Virus record (IMG/VR): IMGVR_UViG_3300044971_004086 | Location: 1 to 20,905 of that record | Length of the DNA stretch: 20,905 nt | Reading direction: 5' to 3' (one strand) | From: a virus | Shown: positions 1 to 6,968 of the stretch, piece after piece | How the letters are laid out: each line of letters starts with the position of its first letter | Numbering within the stretch: the stretch's first letter is position 1 | Made by a program: the position numbers and the translations under genes | The notes under the pieces: model-generated | The model's database searches: none | What the model was told of the DNA's origin: nothing | What the model saw: only the letters and a program-made list of their open reading frames with translations

Positions 1-381
1 GGGTGAAAACTGGCGATTCATTCCCATTCCAGATGAGCTCATGCCGCCCACACCTCCCATTCCCATGCCCCCACCCATGTTCATTCCAGAATTCATGCCA
101 GCCATCTTCTCCTGGCCTCTAGACCATGCAGCAACACCAAGAACAGCGCCCATCGCAAGATGATACAATCCTGCACCCTGAAGTGTGATTGGATTCCATT
201 GGCTAGTCACCTGACCATTACTGACTGTTTGTAGAATGCTCCAAAGAACAGGAAATAAGATGAAGTCTACAGAGCATGTGATCATGTAGACCCAGCCCAT
301 CATAGGACGCCATTTCTTGCTCATCCAGTCTTCGGCTGGTTTTCCATCTGCTGTTTTAAGTTCTGTCGATACTTCAGGCAT
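1..381 (-). CDS. Putative holin, C-terminus off the left edge (partial)
   Basis: The frame runs from an ATG at 381 and is still open at base 1 (127 codons visible). It has an SD-like GAGGT just upstream. Residues 27-50 (MMGWVYMITCSVDFILFPVL) and about 67-86 are hydrophobic, preceded by a charged WMSKKWRP segment, and the loop between them holds QWNPITLQGAGLYH. This layout matches, from memory, small marine-myovirus proteins annotated as holins. The visible C-terminal part (residues 93-127) is an odd Met/Gly/Ser-rich tail made of GM and MGG steps. It follows the o-spanin, i-spanin and endolysin genes, which supports a role in permeabilising the inner membrane at lysis. A tail or baseplate-associated membrane protein is the alternative. 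Confidence 0.6.
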   Translation of the reverse strand, partial: MPEVSTELKTADGKPAEDWMSKKWRPMMGWVYMITCSVDFILFPVLWSILQTVSNGQVTSQWNPITLQGAGLYHLAMGAVLGVAAWSRGQEKMAGMNSGMNMGGGMGMGGVGGMSSSGMGMNRQFSP

Positions 382-390
382 GACTACCTC

Positions 391-789
391 TTAAAAAATC
401 TTCCAGAAAGGCTTTTTCTCTTCTGGTTTGTCTTCTTTTGGCTCTTCAACTTTCTTTCCATAATAATCTTTGTAGGCGATGATAACTTGTTGCTGCTGGA
501 CAATGAAACGTCTTAGCTCAGCTGTGTTGACACTCAATGCTTCATAGCCTGTTGGGGTCAGTGCAAACAACACAAACATTTGTCCTTTGTCTTCAAAGTC
601 CTTCATAACGTTGTTAATGTTGTCTTTGTTGATAACAACCCAGTCAAATTGAATCTGGTCAACTGGTCGCACCTCTGGAACTATCAACTGGGGACGATCA
701 ACTAGAATAGGTTTCTCAATAATTTTTGGACTTGTTGAACCGCATGCTGCCAGCGACAATGCAGCAACCACCAGCATTATGTACTTCAT
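391..789 (-). CDS. Outer-membrane spanin lipoprotein (Rz1-like)
   Basis: 132 residues. A short hydrophobic signal ends in the lipobox LAAC with the lipidated cysteine at residue 16. A proline-rich stretch follows (SPKIIEKPILVDRPQLIVPEVRPV, residues 20-43), typical of outer-membrane spanin subunits. The C-terminus is rich in Lys, Glu and Pro. Its ATG overlaps the stop of the upstream i-spanin gene in an ATGA junction (786-789), so the two are translationally coupled. Together they should form the complex that spans the periplasm and fuses the two membranes after peptidoglycan is cut. The size is larger than lambda Rz1 but common for separately encoded o-spanins. The call rests on lipobox, proline content and neighbours, not on sequence identity. 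Confidence 0.7.
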   Translation of the reverse strand: MKYIMLVVAALSLAACGSTSPKIIEKPILVDRPQLIVPEVRPVDQIQFDWVVINKDNINNVMKDFEDKGQMFVLFALTPTGYEALSVNTAELRRFIVQQQQVIIAYKDYYGKKVEEPKEDKPEEKKPFWKIF

Positions 790-1250
790 TTGACTTCTTT
801 CTTACTCTTGACTAGCTCTGGGCAAATTGTGTTTTTATCATCTTCAGATTTCAATGAAGCTCCAGTTGCAAGCTCATTGCAACGAAGAGCCATTTTTGTT
901 CCTCTATTAAGTCTTTCTTCTATTTCTCTTGGCTTTTTGTTAGCCATATCACTTAAGTTTCTAGCCTTTCCATTAGACTCTCTGAACTTCTTTTGAAGGT
1001 CTGAGACATCTTTTTGTGCATTGTTGAACTTATTGTTGAGTTCTATGTTTATCTTTCTAATGTTCTCCATGTCTTCTTGCTGTTTCTTCATCACAAGATC
1101 GCGAGCTTTGATAGCGTCTTCAAGTTTCTGTTGTGCCTCTACAGCAGCCTGGAGCTGGTGTCTTAGGCTTTGGACATAGAAATATCCTCCACTGCTGACA
1201 GAGGCTAGAACAACAAAAACGACTGCTTTTGAAGCAAGAAAACCGAACAT
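786..1250 (-). CDS. Inner-membrane spanin (Rz-like)
   Basis: 154 residues from the ATG at 1250; a TTG one codon further up (1253) is also possible. Residues 5-25 form a single N-terminal membrane anchor. The following ~80 residues are highly charged and heptad-like (VEAQQKLEDAIKARD, NIELNNKFNNAQKDVSDLQK), as expected for the periplasmic coiled coil of an i-spanin. Cysteines occur near the C-terminus. The gene sits between the GH19 endolysin, whose stop is 4 bases away, and the o-spanin, with which it overlaps by ATGA. Role: inner-membrane partner of the spanin complex in the last step of host lysis. Architecture and context are strong, while the sequence itself is not diagnostic. Confidence 0.7.
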   Translation of the reverse strand: MFGFLASKAVVFVVLASVSSGGYFYVQSLRHQLQAAVEAQQKLEDAIKARDLVMKKQQEDMENIRKINIELNNKFNNAQKDVSDLQKKFRESNGKARNLSDMANKKPREIEERLNRGTKMALRCNELATGASLKSEDDKNTICPELVKSKKEVK

Positions 1251-1254
1251 CAAC

Positions 1255-1878
1255 TCAGCTCAGATTGTTGAAAACATCGAGTGCGTGATTGTAGTGCTTA
1301 ATTCTATCTTCTAGACCAATGAAGCCCCCATTGATCAGCTTTGTCATCTTCTTAATGTCGCCTGTGTCTGCCACAGCATTAAGATTCCTGCTGTGCCAGA
1401 ACCAAGCAGCAGAACGGGCAGCTCCCTCAGGAGTTTCAAAGTATGATGGATCGTCAATACCAAGTGCCTCCATACATGTATAATAATTGTTCTTCCCAGT
1501 CAACTGAATTAGTCCTCTTCCGCGATAGGCCCAGCCTTCTCCTGATTCCTCAGGACCATTGCCCATTCTGTTTGCATAGACCCTATTTGCAATTGCTTCT
1601 GGGTTACGCTGATACTGCATTGCCGTCTGTTCATTGAAGTACTTCGGAAAAACCTTGACAAGTCCCTGGGCACTGTAGTTAAGATTTTCTTTGACAAAAC
1701 GAAGGTTGCCACTTTCATGACCAACCTGTGCAATGAACGCAGCCAGTCTCATTGGAGTGTTGATTTCAAATTCCGCACATGCAGCGGCCATTGGTTCTGC
1801 AAATGCCTGACATGATTGCATAGAAGCCTCTGGAAGGCACTCTTTAAGGATTTCTGGGGTGATCATTTGAAACTCCAA
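1255..1878 (-). CDS. Endolysin, glycoside hydrolase family 19 (chitinase-like)
   Basis: 207 residues without an obvious signal peptide. The GH19 core is clear: AAFIAQVGHESGNLRFVKEN places the catalytic glutamate at E55 with a second acidic residue at E64, and GEGWAYRGRGLIQLTGKNNY (about 113-132) is the highly conserved GH19 substrate-cleft motif. The family cleaves beta-1,4 glycosidic bonds; phage members degrade peptidoglycan. With no export signal it should depend on the holin to reach the periplasm. It heads the lysis block followed by the two spanins and the putative holin. A second start at M5 is possible. Confidence 0.9.
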   Translation of the reverse strand: MEFQMITPEILKECLPEASMQSCQAFAEPMAAACAEFEINTPMRLAAFIAQVGHESGNLRFVKENLNYSAQGLVKVFPKYFNEQTAMQYQRNPEAIANRVYANRMGNGPEESGEGWAYRGRGLIQLTGKNNYYTCMEALGIDDPSYFETPEGAARSAAWFWHSRNLNAVADTGDIKKMTKLINGGFIGLEDRIKHYNHALDVFNNLS

Positions 1879-1892
1879 TTTTATTAGACAAT

Positions 1893-2456
1893 TTAGCCAG
1901 CTTTCCAGCCGCCACCTTTAGATTTGTACCACTTAGCAGCCCATCCATTTGCATAAGCTGATGGGTACACATCAAACTTCGATCTAGCAAGAGCCTTTGC
2001 TTTTGACCACAGTTGAGGATTAGTAGGTGTGTTTTTCTCTTCTAGATTTTCGATCTGCTCAGTGCGAACATTGATTGGGGATTCGCCTTTGCCTTTTCTA
2101 TCTGCTACAGGATCTTCTCTTCTTTTTCTCTTTGCAGCAGCTGCACGCTTTTCCTTGTCCATGGCTCTTGCTTTTGCCAAAGGAAGACATTTTGGCTTAC
2201 CTTCACCAGGTTCTCTAGCACAATCCCCCTTGATGTTGCCTTTGGTGTCCATGCGAACCCATTTCTCTCGAAACCACTTACGAAGGTCCTCAGAAAATGT
2301 GTGTTCTTCTCTTACATTTTTTACGGCAAGTTTTGGTCTAGACACGTGCTTTCTAAACGTTTTTTTACCAAATCTAGATCCTTTTACAACATCTCTCATG
2401 TGAACAGTGAGATCTTTTGTGATTCTAGGACCTAAAATTTCGTTTAGTGTTTTCAT
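1893..2456 (-). CDS. Conserved phage protein, DUF5872-like, basic
   Basis: 187 residues from the ATG at 2456, which overlaps the upstream stop as ATGA (2453-2456). A longer frame to 2492 exists but is less likely. Two recognisable segments: residues 56-112 with WFREKWVRMDTKG, a Cys pair in CAREPGEGKPKCLP (C79, C90) and a long Lys/Arg/Ala helix, resembling DUF5872-type domains of marine phages and algal viruses; and a C-terminal module (147-183) with NPQLWSKAKALARSKFDVYP followed by SAYANGWAAKWYK. The strong positive charge suggests binding to nucleic acid or to acidic head proteins. Function unknown. It is cotranscribed with the lysis genes. Confidence 0.65.
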   Translation of the reverse strand: MKTLNEILGPRITKDLTVHMRDVVKGSRFGKKTFRKHVSRPKLAVKNVREEHTFSEDLRKWFREKWVRMDTKGNIKGDCAREPGEGKPKCLPLAKARAMDKEKRAAAAKRKRREDPVADRKGKGESPINVRTEQIENLEEKNTPTNPQLWSKAKALARSKFDVYPSAYANGWAAKWYKSKGGGWKAG

Positions 2457-2788
2457 GCTTCTACCTTTGCAGAAGCTCTCCACTGCCTGCAAGACCAGTA
2501 TCTTGCTGACCCTTTATCAGAGGCAGTTGCACAATTGTGTCTTGCACGGAATGACTTGCGGCGAGTTGGGCTGTCTCTTTTGATTGAGAGATTAGGATCA
2601 CCAAACGAAACCTTCTTGACACCTCCAGAACCACTTCTTACATAGACACCAAACTTCTTTTTTGATCCTGATGGGAGTCTGAATGGCTTGTTAAGTGCCA
2701 CAGACTTTCCTCTATGCTCTGCTTCAACAAGAGTGTCACTTGAAAACAAGAAGCTAAAACTAAGATAATCGGTGAATTTGTCAAGCAT
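2453..2788 (-). CDS. Conserved phage protein, Cys-containing basic module
   Basis: 111 residues. The N-terminus (1-20) is hydrophobic and phenylalanine-rich. The middle is basic (PSGSKKKFGVYVR) and is followed by FGDPN (62-66), RDSPTRRKSFRARHNC (71-86) and ARYWSCRQW (95-103), with two cysteines (C86, C100). From memory this block recurs in unannotated proteins of many marine T4-like phages, but I cannot assign a function. Its start overlaps the upstream gene by 8 bases and its stop overlaps the next gene as ATGA, so it belongs to the same late transcript as the lysis genes. A small zinc-binding or nucleic-acid-binding fold is possible but unproven. Confidence 0.6.
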   Translation of the reverse strand: MLDKFTDYLSFSFLFSSDTLVEAEHRGKSVALNKPFRLPSGSKKKFGVYVRSGSGGVKKVSFGDPNLSIKRDSPTRRKSFRARHNCATASDKGSARYWSCRQWRASAKVEA

Positions 2789-3134
2789 ATGTTTTACCTA
2801 GTTTCCAAGATGGTGTAAAATCCCTTGTTGTCAAAGAAGATTTGAACAACTGCGATGAAGGCTTAATGACGTCGTGCTGTGGCTTGTCTTTTGCAAACAT
2901 TTTAGCCTCTGTCTCTGTGTCAAACCTCTTCACAAAAGTATATCCAACTTTCGGATCTCTCTTTGCGACAGTCCATTTAGTTGTGTGGAAGACTTTTTGT
3001 TCTTCGTTTGTGGTTTGAAGTTTTGGCTCAAAGTCGACGAGTCTTTTGTATCGTTTTTTCTCTGATGTGTCGACGTTTGGGGTTCGTTTCCCATCTTTAT
3101 TACCTTTGACGACGGTTGTACTTTGCGTTCCCAT
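2781..3134 (-). CDS. Hypothetical phage protein, charged
   Basis: 117 residues, lysine- and threonine-rich, with no signal peptide or membrane segment. The segment KVFHTTKWTVAKRDPKVGYT with FVKRFDTETEAKMFAKDKP looks like a small folded domain between flexible ends. A good Shine-Dalgarno (GAGGGAG) precedes the ATG. A late-type promoter (GATAAATA, 3160-3167) lies about 26 bases upstream, so this is probably the first gene of a late transcript running down into the lysis cassette. I do not recognise the family. Confidence 0.6.
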   Translation of the reverse strand: MGTQSTTVVKGNKDGKRTPNVDTSEKKRYKRLVDFEPKLQTTNEEQKVFHTTKWTVAKRDPKVGYTFVKRFDTETEAKMFAKDKPQHDVIKPSSQLFKSSLTTRDFTPSWKLGKTYA

Positions 3135-3152
3135 TTTGGCTCCCTCAAACGA

Positions 3153-3806
3153 CTAGTTATATTTATCATCAAAGACATATAGGGTATCAGCACCAGATTT
3201 GCCCTTCACTTCATATCCAAGGCCGATAAGGAAGTCGCATACGTCTTGAACATGACCATTTTCACAAGAAATTGATGGCTTGAAGCGCTTGATTGTTTCG
3301 ATAGCACCTTGAAGGATCTTACCCTCATAGCCCTCAACATCAAGCTGAATGAATCCACAATTGTCTAAATTGAACGAGTCCAGAGTAAGCATAGGAACGT
3401 GTGAGATCTCTTGATCTAGATTTTCTACAACTGTATGAGTGCCTACATTTGAGAAGCCACCTCTTGCAACAGAGATCAGCTTGTTTTCGGCACCAAGAGC
3501 AGCCTGGAACTTATAGACGTTGTTTAGCTGGTTGTTATTGACCAAGCAGTGGAAGTTCAGTGGATCAGGCTCAAATGTGTAGACCCGCTTGAAGTGTTGT
3601 GCAAGTAGGCGTGGATACATTCCACAATTGCCCCCTGCCTGGACTACAACTTCAAGGTTTCTTGCATTTTCAATCCACAAGTGCTTGTGTGCCCTTTCCC
3701 AATCATCTTTAGGGCCATCCCAGGCCCCATCATCTTGTTTCACCCATAGCCAAGGAGAGAGACCATCGACTGGAGTGTCTCTAAACTTCAAAAGATCATC
3801 ATACAT
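3153..3806 (-). CDS. FkbM-family SAM-dependent methyltransferase
   Basis: 217 residues. The Rossmann-fold SAM-binding loop is VVVQAGGNCGMYPRLLA (53-69), followed by VYTFEPDPLNFHCLVNN (75-91) and FIQLDVEGYEGKILQGA (152-168), which is the characteristic FkbM pattern (FEP, then LDVEG.E). Family members usually methylate hydroxyl groups of glycans or small molecules; the phage substrate cannot be read from the sequence. The usual first-motif aspartate is replaced by glutamine (VQAGGN instead of vDvGaN), which is unusual but need not abolish SAM binding. It lies directly after the structural gene 3810-5129 and carries the promoter of the next unit in its 3' end. Modification of a virion or host surface glycan is plausible. 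Confidence 0.8.
   Translation of the reverse strand: MYDDLLKFRDTPVDGLSPWLWVKQDDGAWDGPKDDWERAHKHLWIENARNLEVVVQAGGNCGMYPRLLAQHFKRVYTFEPDPLNFHCLVNNNQLNNVYKFQAALGAENKLISVARGGFSNVGTHTVVENLDQEISHVPMLTLDSFNLDNCGFIQLDVEGYEGKILQGAIETIKRFKPSISCENGHVQDVCDFLIGLGYEVKGKSGADTLYVFDDKYN
3160..3167 (-). promoter_or_regulatory. Candidate late promoter GATAAATA for the lysis-side unit
   Basis: Minus-strand GATAAATA, 7 of 8 matches to TATAAATA, inside the last codons of the FkbM gene. The start near 3154 gives a 20-base leader with GAGGGAG before the ATG at 3134. It could drive everything from 3134 down to the holin. Confidence 0.5.
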
Positions 3807-3809
3807 TTT

Positions 3810-5129
3810 TTACCTCGATATTTCTTCGAAATCCATTGATGCTAGAATGTCGGCACCAGTCAAGCTTGCTGACGCGACAAGAGTTAATTCATAAGGAGTG
3901 CTTGTCAGAGAATTGCGCTCTAGCTGAAACTTGAACAAAGCTTCCTTTAGAATATCAACTGATTGTGTTCCTTGTGCAGATCCAGAAAGAAATCCTGATG
4001 CAAGAATTCTTCCACCACTAAAGGAAGTTCCTGTAATGTTATATTCAACAGAACTATCATTTCCAACACTGACCCAAGTTCCTCCTGTCGTTGTTCCTGA
4101 AGCAATCACCTGCCAGTTGTAGTTTGTATTGTTAGTAACACCCATCATAGATAGCGCTGTAAGAATAACAATTGCATCAAGTCTGTTTGGGCTTGTTTTT
4201 AATCTAATTGAGATTACTGGTGCCAAGGTTCCAGCAGAACCAAGATCAATTGGTGATTCGATTGGTGTTGTAATTGCTCTCTGAGTTCCATAAAGATCGT
4301 AACCACCTTCAGATATCACTGAGGAGCATACTTGTTTCATTGTGCTTGACGATGCAGTGGCCCCACCATTGTTTTTAATCTCATAACGCAAAGGGAGGGA
4401 AGCAGTAGTAATATACGTACCGTCAATAAGATTCGCATGGTGGAAAGAATGGCAATGAATAAATCTGCCGTCAATAACAAAACCTGCTCTAATTGTGCCA
4501 ATTCCCAGCCATTCAATATCAATAAACAAAATTTGAGCTTTGGTGATGTCTAACGTAATTTTTGATGGACTTGAAACAACGTTACCCAACAGCGTGTCTA
4601 TGTTCCAATCCTGCTGAGCAACTCTTGTTTCTGTCATTGTGCCTGTTACATAGGATCTTTCAACAAAGTACAAAGTAGAGTTATCAAGTTCTAGATAAAT
4701 TCCATTGTCGCTACCAAAATACCCTACTCTCTGTCTTAAGTTTGTCTTTGCTGAACTGAAGCAAAACGTGTTCAACACTTGAAGAGATTTACCTGGCTGA
4801 TAAGAAAACACTTTTGTTGTTTCACGAATAATTTCAGCACCAGAGGTTGTCGGCAGTGTCAATTGCACTAAGCCAGCATTTGCGCTGAATGCGACTGTTG
4901 TTCCTGCTGTGTTAGAATAAGCCCAGAGACCGTTATCATTATATCTGTGAGATGAATCAAACAACGTCAATGGGGTAGATTGTCTAGCACGGCCAAAAGC
5001 ATCTACTGCCATTCCTGAAGGATTGCCACTAGATGACATGTTGCCATACTGATCAGCAACCATAACAACTTCGTAGATTGATCTGTTATGATTAAGAAAC
5101 TCGTGTTTGTCAGTTCTGAATTGTGTCAT
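3810..5129 (-). CDS. Virion structural protein (marine T4-like phage type)
   Basis: 439 residues, low in charge, rich in Thr, Ser, Gly and Asn, no cleavable signal. Blocks such as AFGRARQSTPLTLFDSSHRY, FSYQPGKSLQVLNTF, RQRVGYFGSDNGIYLE and ILFIDIEWLGIGTIRAGFVI are, from memory, a strongly conserved set in large structural proteins of marine myophages. The family probably forms a beta-rich virion component (tail, neck or head decoration), but the exact position in the particle is not established here. The adjacent FkbM methyltransferase could modify it or its ligand. The start is the ATG at 5129, one base from the stop of the upstream gene. Confidence 0.75.
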   Translation of the reverse strand: MTQFRTDKHEFLNHNRSIYEVVMVADQYGNMSSSGNPSGMAVDAFGRARQSTPLTLFDSSHRYNDNGLWAYSNTAGTTVAFSANAGLVQLTLPTTSGAEIIRETTKVFSYQPGKSLQVLNTFCFSSAKTNLRQRVGYFGSDNGIYLELDNSTLYFVERSYVTGTMTETRVAQQDWNIDTLLGNVVSSPSKITLDITKAQILFIDIEWLGIGTIRAGFVIDGRFIHCHSFHHANLIDGTYITTASLPLRYEIKNNGGATASSSTMKQVCSSVISEGGYDLYGTQRAITTPIESPIDLGSAGTLAPVISIRLKTSPNRLDAIVILTALSMMGVTNNTNYNWQVIASGTTTGGTWVSVGNDSSVEYNITGTSFSGGRILASGFLSGSAQGTQSVDILKEALFKFQLERNSLTSTPYELTLVASASLTGADILASMDFEEISR

Positions 5130-5130
5130 T

Positions 5131-6147
5131 TTATTCTTTAAACCTGCCCTTACCAGTTGTCTTGATCACGTGAGGGCTAGAATTTGTGCTCTTTGATCTA
5201 ATTTCAAGTGATGCAATTCTTTTGTGAACTGTTCCATCAGGAAGAACGCCATGAAAGTGAATCTTGCCGCCAACAACTTCTGAGTGAATGTCTGAGTATC
5301 TACTTAGCTTTTGATTTCTAACTGTATCCTCATCACTGACCTTGACCTTATATGTTTTAGGATTCATCACAACCTTGGATGTAGAAATAGATTTCTGCCC
5401 AGAACCTGAAATGGCGCTGACCGCAGCTCTTTTTCCTTCAATTGGCATGTCCTTGAATCCAGAATGAAAATGATTTGCAAGTTCTGTTGATCTTTGACGT
5501 GCAATTTCATTTCCCAATTTGTGAACTTCAGGATGTGTTGTTTTAGCTTGTCTAATTACATCAGCTTTTGCTTCCTTCGACAGTTTAGAAAAGCCTTTGT
5601 GAACTGACTCAAATGCATCATCAATCTTTTTGTTGTGATTGTTAATAATTTTGTTTGCACCTTCTTCAGACGAATTGGTTAATTTTGAAATGGAGGGAAT
5701 GCCAGGATTAAGGTCAGTAGGATCTTTGCCATACTTTAAGCTAACACCGTGATGAGAAACTTCGCCGGTCTTCTTGTGTCTCAAATGAACAATAAAATCA
5801 GCATTATCATATTCTGTTTGCTTGCCACCTGTTTTTTGGGTGTTGTGATGTCTTTGTAGATCGCCTTTGTTGCTTGACCATGTTGTGCCGATTACTTCAT
5901 GATGTGGAAAATGATCTCTGACGGCGTCTGCAATCTTTTTGGCATGATCGTGAATTGTTGTTGCCGTTTCTGGTGAAATGATCGAGGTGTGGTGAGCAAG
6001 AGCTTCTGAAGGACCACGACCGGCTTCGTCATTGTAACGAGATGGCATCTTACCGTTATTAAGATGCTTTTGCGTTAGCAACTCAGCTGCAACACCAATA
6101 GAATTCTTTTCGCTGCTTTCCACCAAAAAACTAATGAAATTAAACAT
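5131..6147 (-). CDS. Putative capsid-targeted protein, possible PD-(D/E)XK-like
   Basis: 338 residues from the ATG at 6147. A perfect AGGAGG lies 5 bases upstream, which rules out the GTG two codons earlier. The N-terminus MFNFISFLVESSEK matches the tag seen on three other proteins here and resembles a T4 capsid-targeting sequence with a gp21-type cut after LVE (residue 10). The body is His-, Lys- and Ser-rich. The spacing of E22 (AAELLT), D117 (DNADFIVHL) and K138 (GVSLKYG) resembles the E...D...xK pattern of PD-(D/E)XK nucleases; this is suggestive only. If packaged, it could act on host DNA or defences at entry. I do not recognise a named family. Confidence 0.6.
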   Translation of the reverse strand: MFNFISFLVESSEKNSIGVAAELLTQKHLNNGKMPSRYNDEAGRGPSEALAHHTSIISPETATTIHDHAKKIADAVRDHFPHHEVIGTTWSSNKGDLQRHHNTQKTGGKQTEYDNADFIVHLRHKKTGEVSHHGVSLKYGKDPTDLNPGIPSISKLTNSSEEGANKIINNHNKKIDDAFESVHKGFSKLSKEAKADVIRQAKTTHPEVHKLGNEIARQRSTELANHFHSGFKDMPIEGKRAAVSAISGSGQKSISTSKVVMNPKTYKVKVSDEDTVRNQKLSRYSDIHSEVVGGKIHFHGVLPDGTVHKRIASLEIRSKSTNSSPHVIKTTGKGRFKE

Positions 6148-6166
6148 CGGCACCTCCTGTTTTACA

Positions 6167-6174
6167 TATTTAGC
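6167..6174 (-). promoter_or_regulatory. Candidate late promoter GCTAAATA
   Basis: GCTAAATA on the minus strand matches the T4 late consensus TATAAATA at 6 of 8 positions. The predicted start point near 6160 gives a 13-base leader that keeps the AGGAGG of the 5131-6147 gene. It lies just downstream of the terminator at 6184-6210. Confidence 0.4.
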
Positions 6175-6175
6175 T

Positions 6176-6210
6176 AAAGAAAAAGCCCCAGGAGCAGAAC
6201 CCCTGGGGCT
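6176..6210 (-). terminator. Rho-independent terminator of the small early gene
   Basis: A 9-bp GC-rich stem (AGCCCCAGG at 6184-6192 with CCTGGGGCT at 6202-6210) around a 9-base loop. On the minus strand it is followed by TTTTCTTT. It lies 16 bases after the stop of the gene at 6227-6448 and isolates that gene from the late unit starting at 6147. Confidence 0.85.
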
Positions 6211-6226
6211 GTTTAGCTTGTAAGTG

Positions 6227-6448
6227 TCACATTCCTAGATGACGAGTCTTAAATTCAAGAGGCTGACCGCTTCCATAGTCATTGCGAAGAAACTCTTCAA
6301 ACATCTCGAAGCGGAATGCAGCGTCTTCCAGCCCTTCCTTCTCAAGAGCAGCTCTTGCACTGTGTACATAGTTGACAAGCTGCCTGAAGTCAATCTTGCT
6401 GCCATCACCAAGAGCTGCACTGTGAGTCTTACCTTTACGCTGATTCAT
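6227..6448 (-). CDS. Small protein of unknown function, likely early-expressed
   Basis: 73 residues, soluble and charged: basic N-terminus (NQRKGKTHS), then a helical, Glu/Phe/Arg-rich middle (FRQLVNYVHSARAALEKEGL, FRFEMFEEFLRNDYG). The ATG at 6448 is chosen because GGAG lies 6 bases upstream; a second ATG at 6460 has no such site. It is a single-gene transcription unit with a consensus sigma70 promoter (6478-6505) upstream and a strong terminator downstream, set between two late blocks. This layout is typical of small host-takeover or regulatory proteins. No family recognised. Confidence 0.65.
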   Translation of the reverse strand: MNQRKGKTHSAALGDGSKIDFRQLVNYVHSARAALEKEGLEDAAFRFEMFEEFLRNDYGSGQPLEFKTRHLGM

Positions 6449-6477
6449 ATATTTCTCCATCAGTAGTTGGCAGTTGC

Positions 6478-6505
6478 ATTATACACATAAGAAATTGGGT
6501 GTCAA
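6478..6505 (-). promoter_or_regulatory. Consensus sigma70 promoter (TTGACA-16-TATAAT)
   Basis: On the minus strand, TTGACA (6500-6505) and TATAAT (6478-6483) are both perfect consensus hexamers, separated by 16 bp. Transcription would start near 6471 and read the 73-residue gene. This is the only perfect host-type promoter I noticed in the window. Confidence 0.8.
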
Positions 6506-6513
6506 CATAAATA
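6506..6513 (+). promoter_or_regulatory. Candidate late promoter CATAAATA of the curli operon
   Basis: CATAAATA matches the T4 late promoter TATAAATA at 7 of 8 positions. It abuts the -35 box of the divergent sigma70 promoter. The first ATG (csgF) is 14 bases downstream, so the leader would be very short and would start close to the AGGAGG at 6518-6523. No sigma70-like promoter on the plus strand was found for this operon. Confidence 0.5.
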
Positions 6514-6527
6514 TTGCAGGAGGATCT

Positions 6528-6968
6528 ATGCGCAAAACTCTGCTCCTTGTCATGGTGTTGATCCCTTCGATCTCACAAAGTGAACCACAAACTTTTTCGT
6601 TTAAAAATCCCTCATTCAGCGGAATTGGGTACTCGTCGCACGTTCTGACCATTGAAACAATGGAATCCCAGAGAAGAGAGAAGATCAGAGCGGACGAAGA
6701 CGCAAGACGTCGTGAGGAGCAAAGAAAGATAGACAATTCAAACCTGTCAAAGTTCCTTCTGAACGTAGAAGGAAGAATCTATGCACAAATTAGCAAGCAG
6801 CTTGTAGACACAATGTTCGGCGAAAGTGCAAGCAACAGTGGGTCTGTTGTTGTCGAAGGCAACACTATTTCGTTTATCAAAGATGCTTCATCTGTCACTC
6901 TTTCTATAGTTCAACCAAACGGAAACACGACAACAGTCGAAGTTCCTATCGGCGAGTTCAAATTCTAA
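6528..6968 (+). CDS. csgF: CsgF-like curli assembly factor
   Basis: 146 residues from the ATG at 6528, chosen over the in-frame ATG at 6474 because AGGAGG sits 4 bases before it and the signal peptide starts there (MRKTLLLVMVLIPSISQS). The mature N-terminus PQTFSFKNPSFSG matches the CsgF signature (tFqFrNPnFgG) that plugs into the CsgG channel. A charged linker follows, then SNLSKFLLNVEGRIYAQI and a C-terminal domain with VVVEGNTISF. In curli systems CsgF is a periplasm-exported factor that binds the CsgG pore and positions nucleation of the fibre at the surface. The internal charged stretch (RREKIRADEDARRREEQR) is longer than I expect for E. coli CsgF. Its stop shares a base with the next start (TAATG). 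Confidence 0.85.
   Translation: MRKTLLLVMVLIPSISQSEPQTFSFKNPSFSGIGYSSHVLTIETMESQRREKIRADEDARRREEQRKIDNSNLSKFLLNVEGRIYAQISKQLVDTMFGESASNSGSVVVEGNTISFIKDASSVTLSIVQPNGNTTTVEVPIGEFKF

Noticed and set aside
2029-2403. Plus-strand ORF of 124 codons
   Set aside because: It mirrors the highly basic minus-strand gene and its composition is that of an antisense frame.
6474-6527. N-terminal extension of CsgF to the ATG at 6474
   Set aside because: The signal peptide and the AGGAGG both point to the ATG at 6528, and the extension overlaps both promoters.
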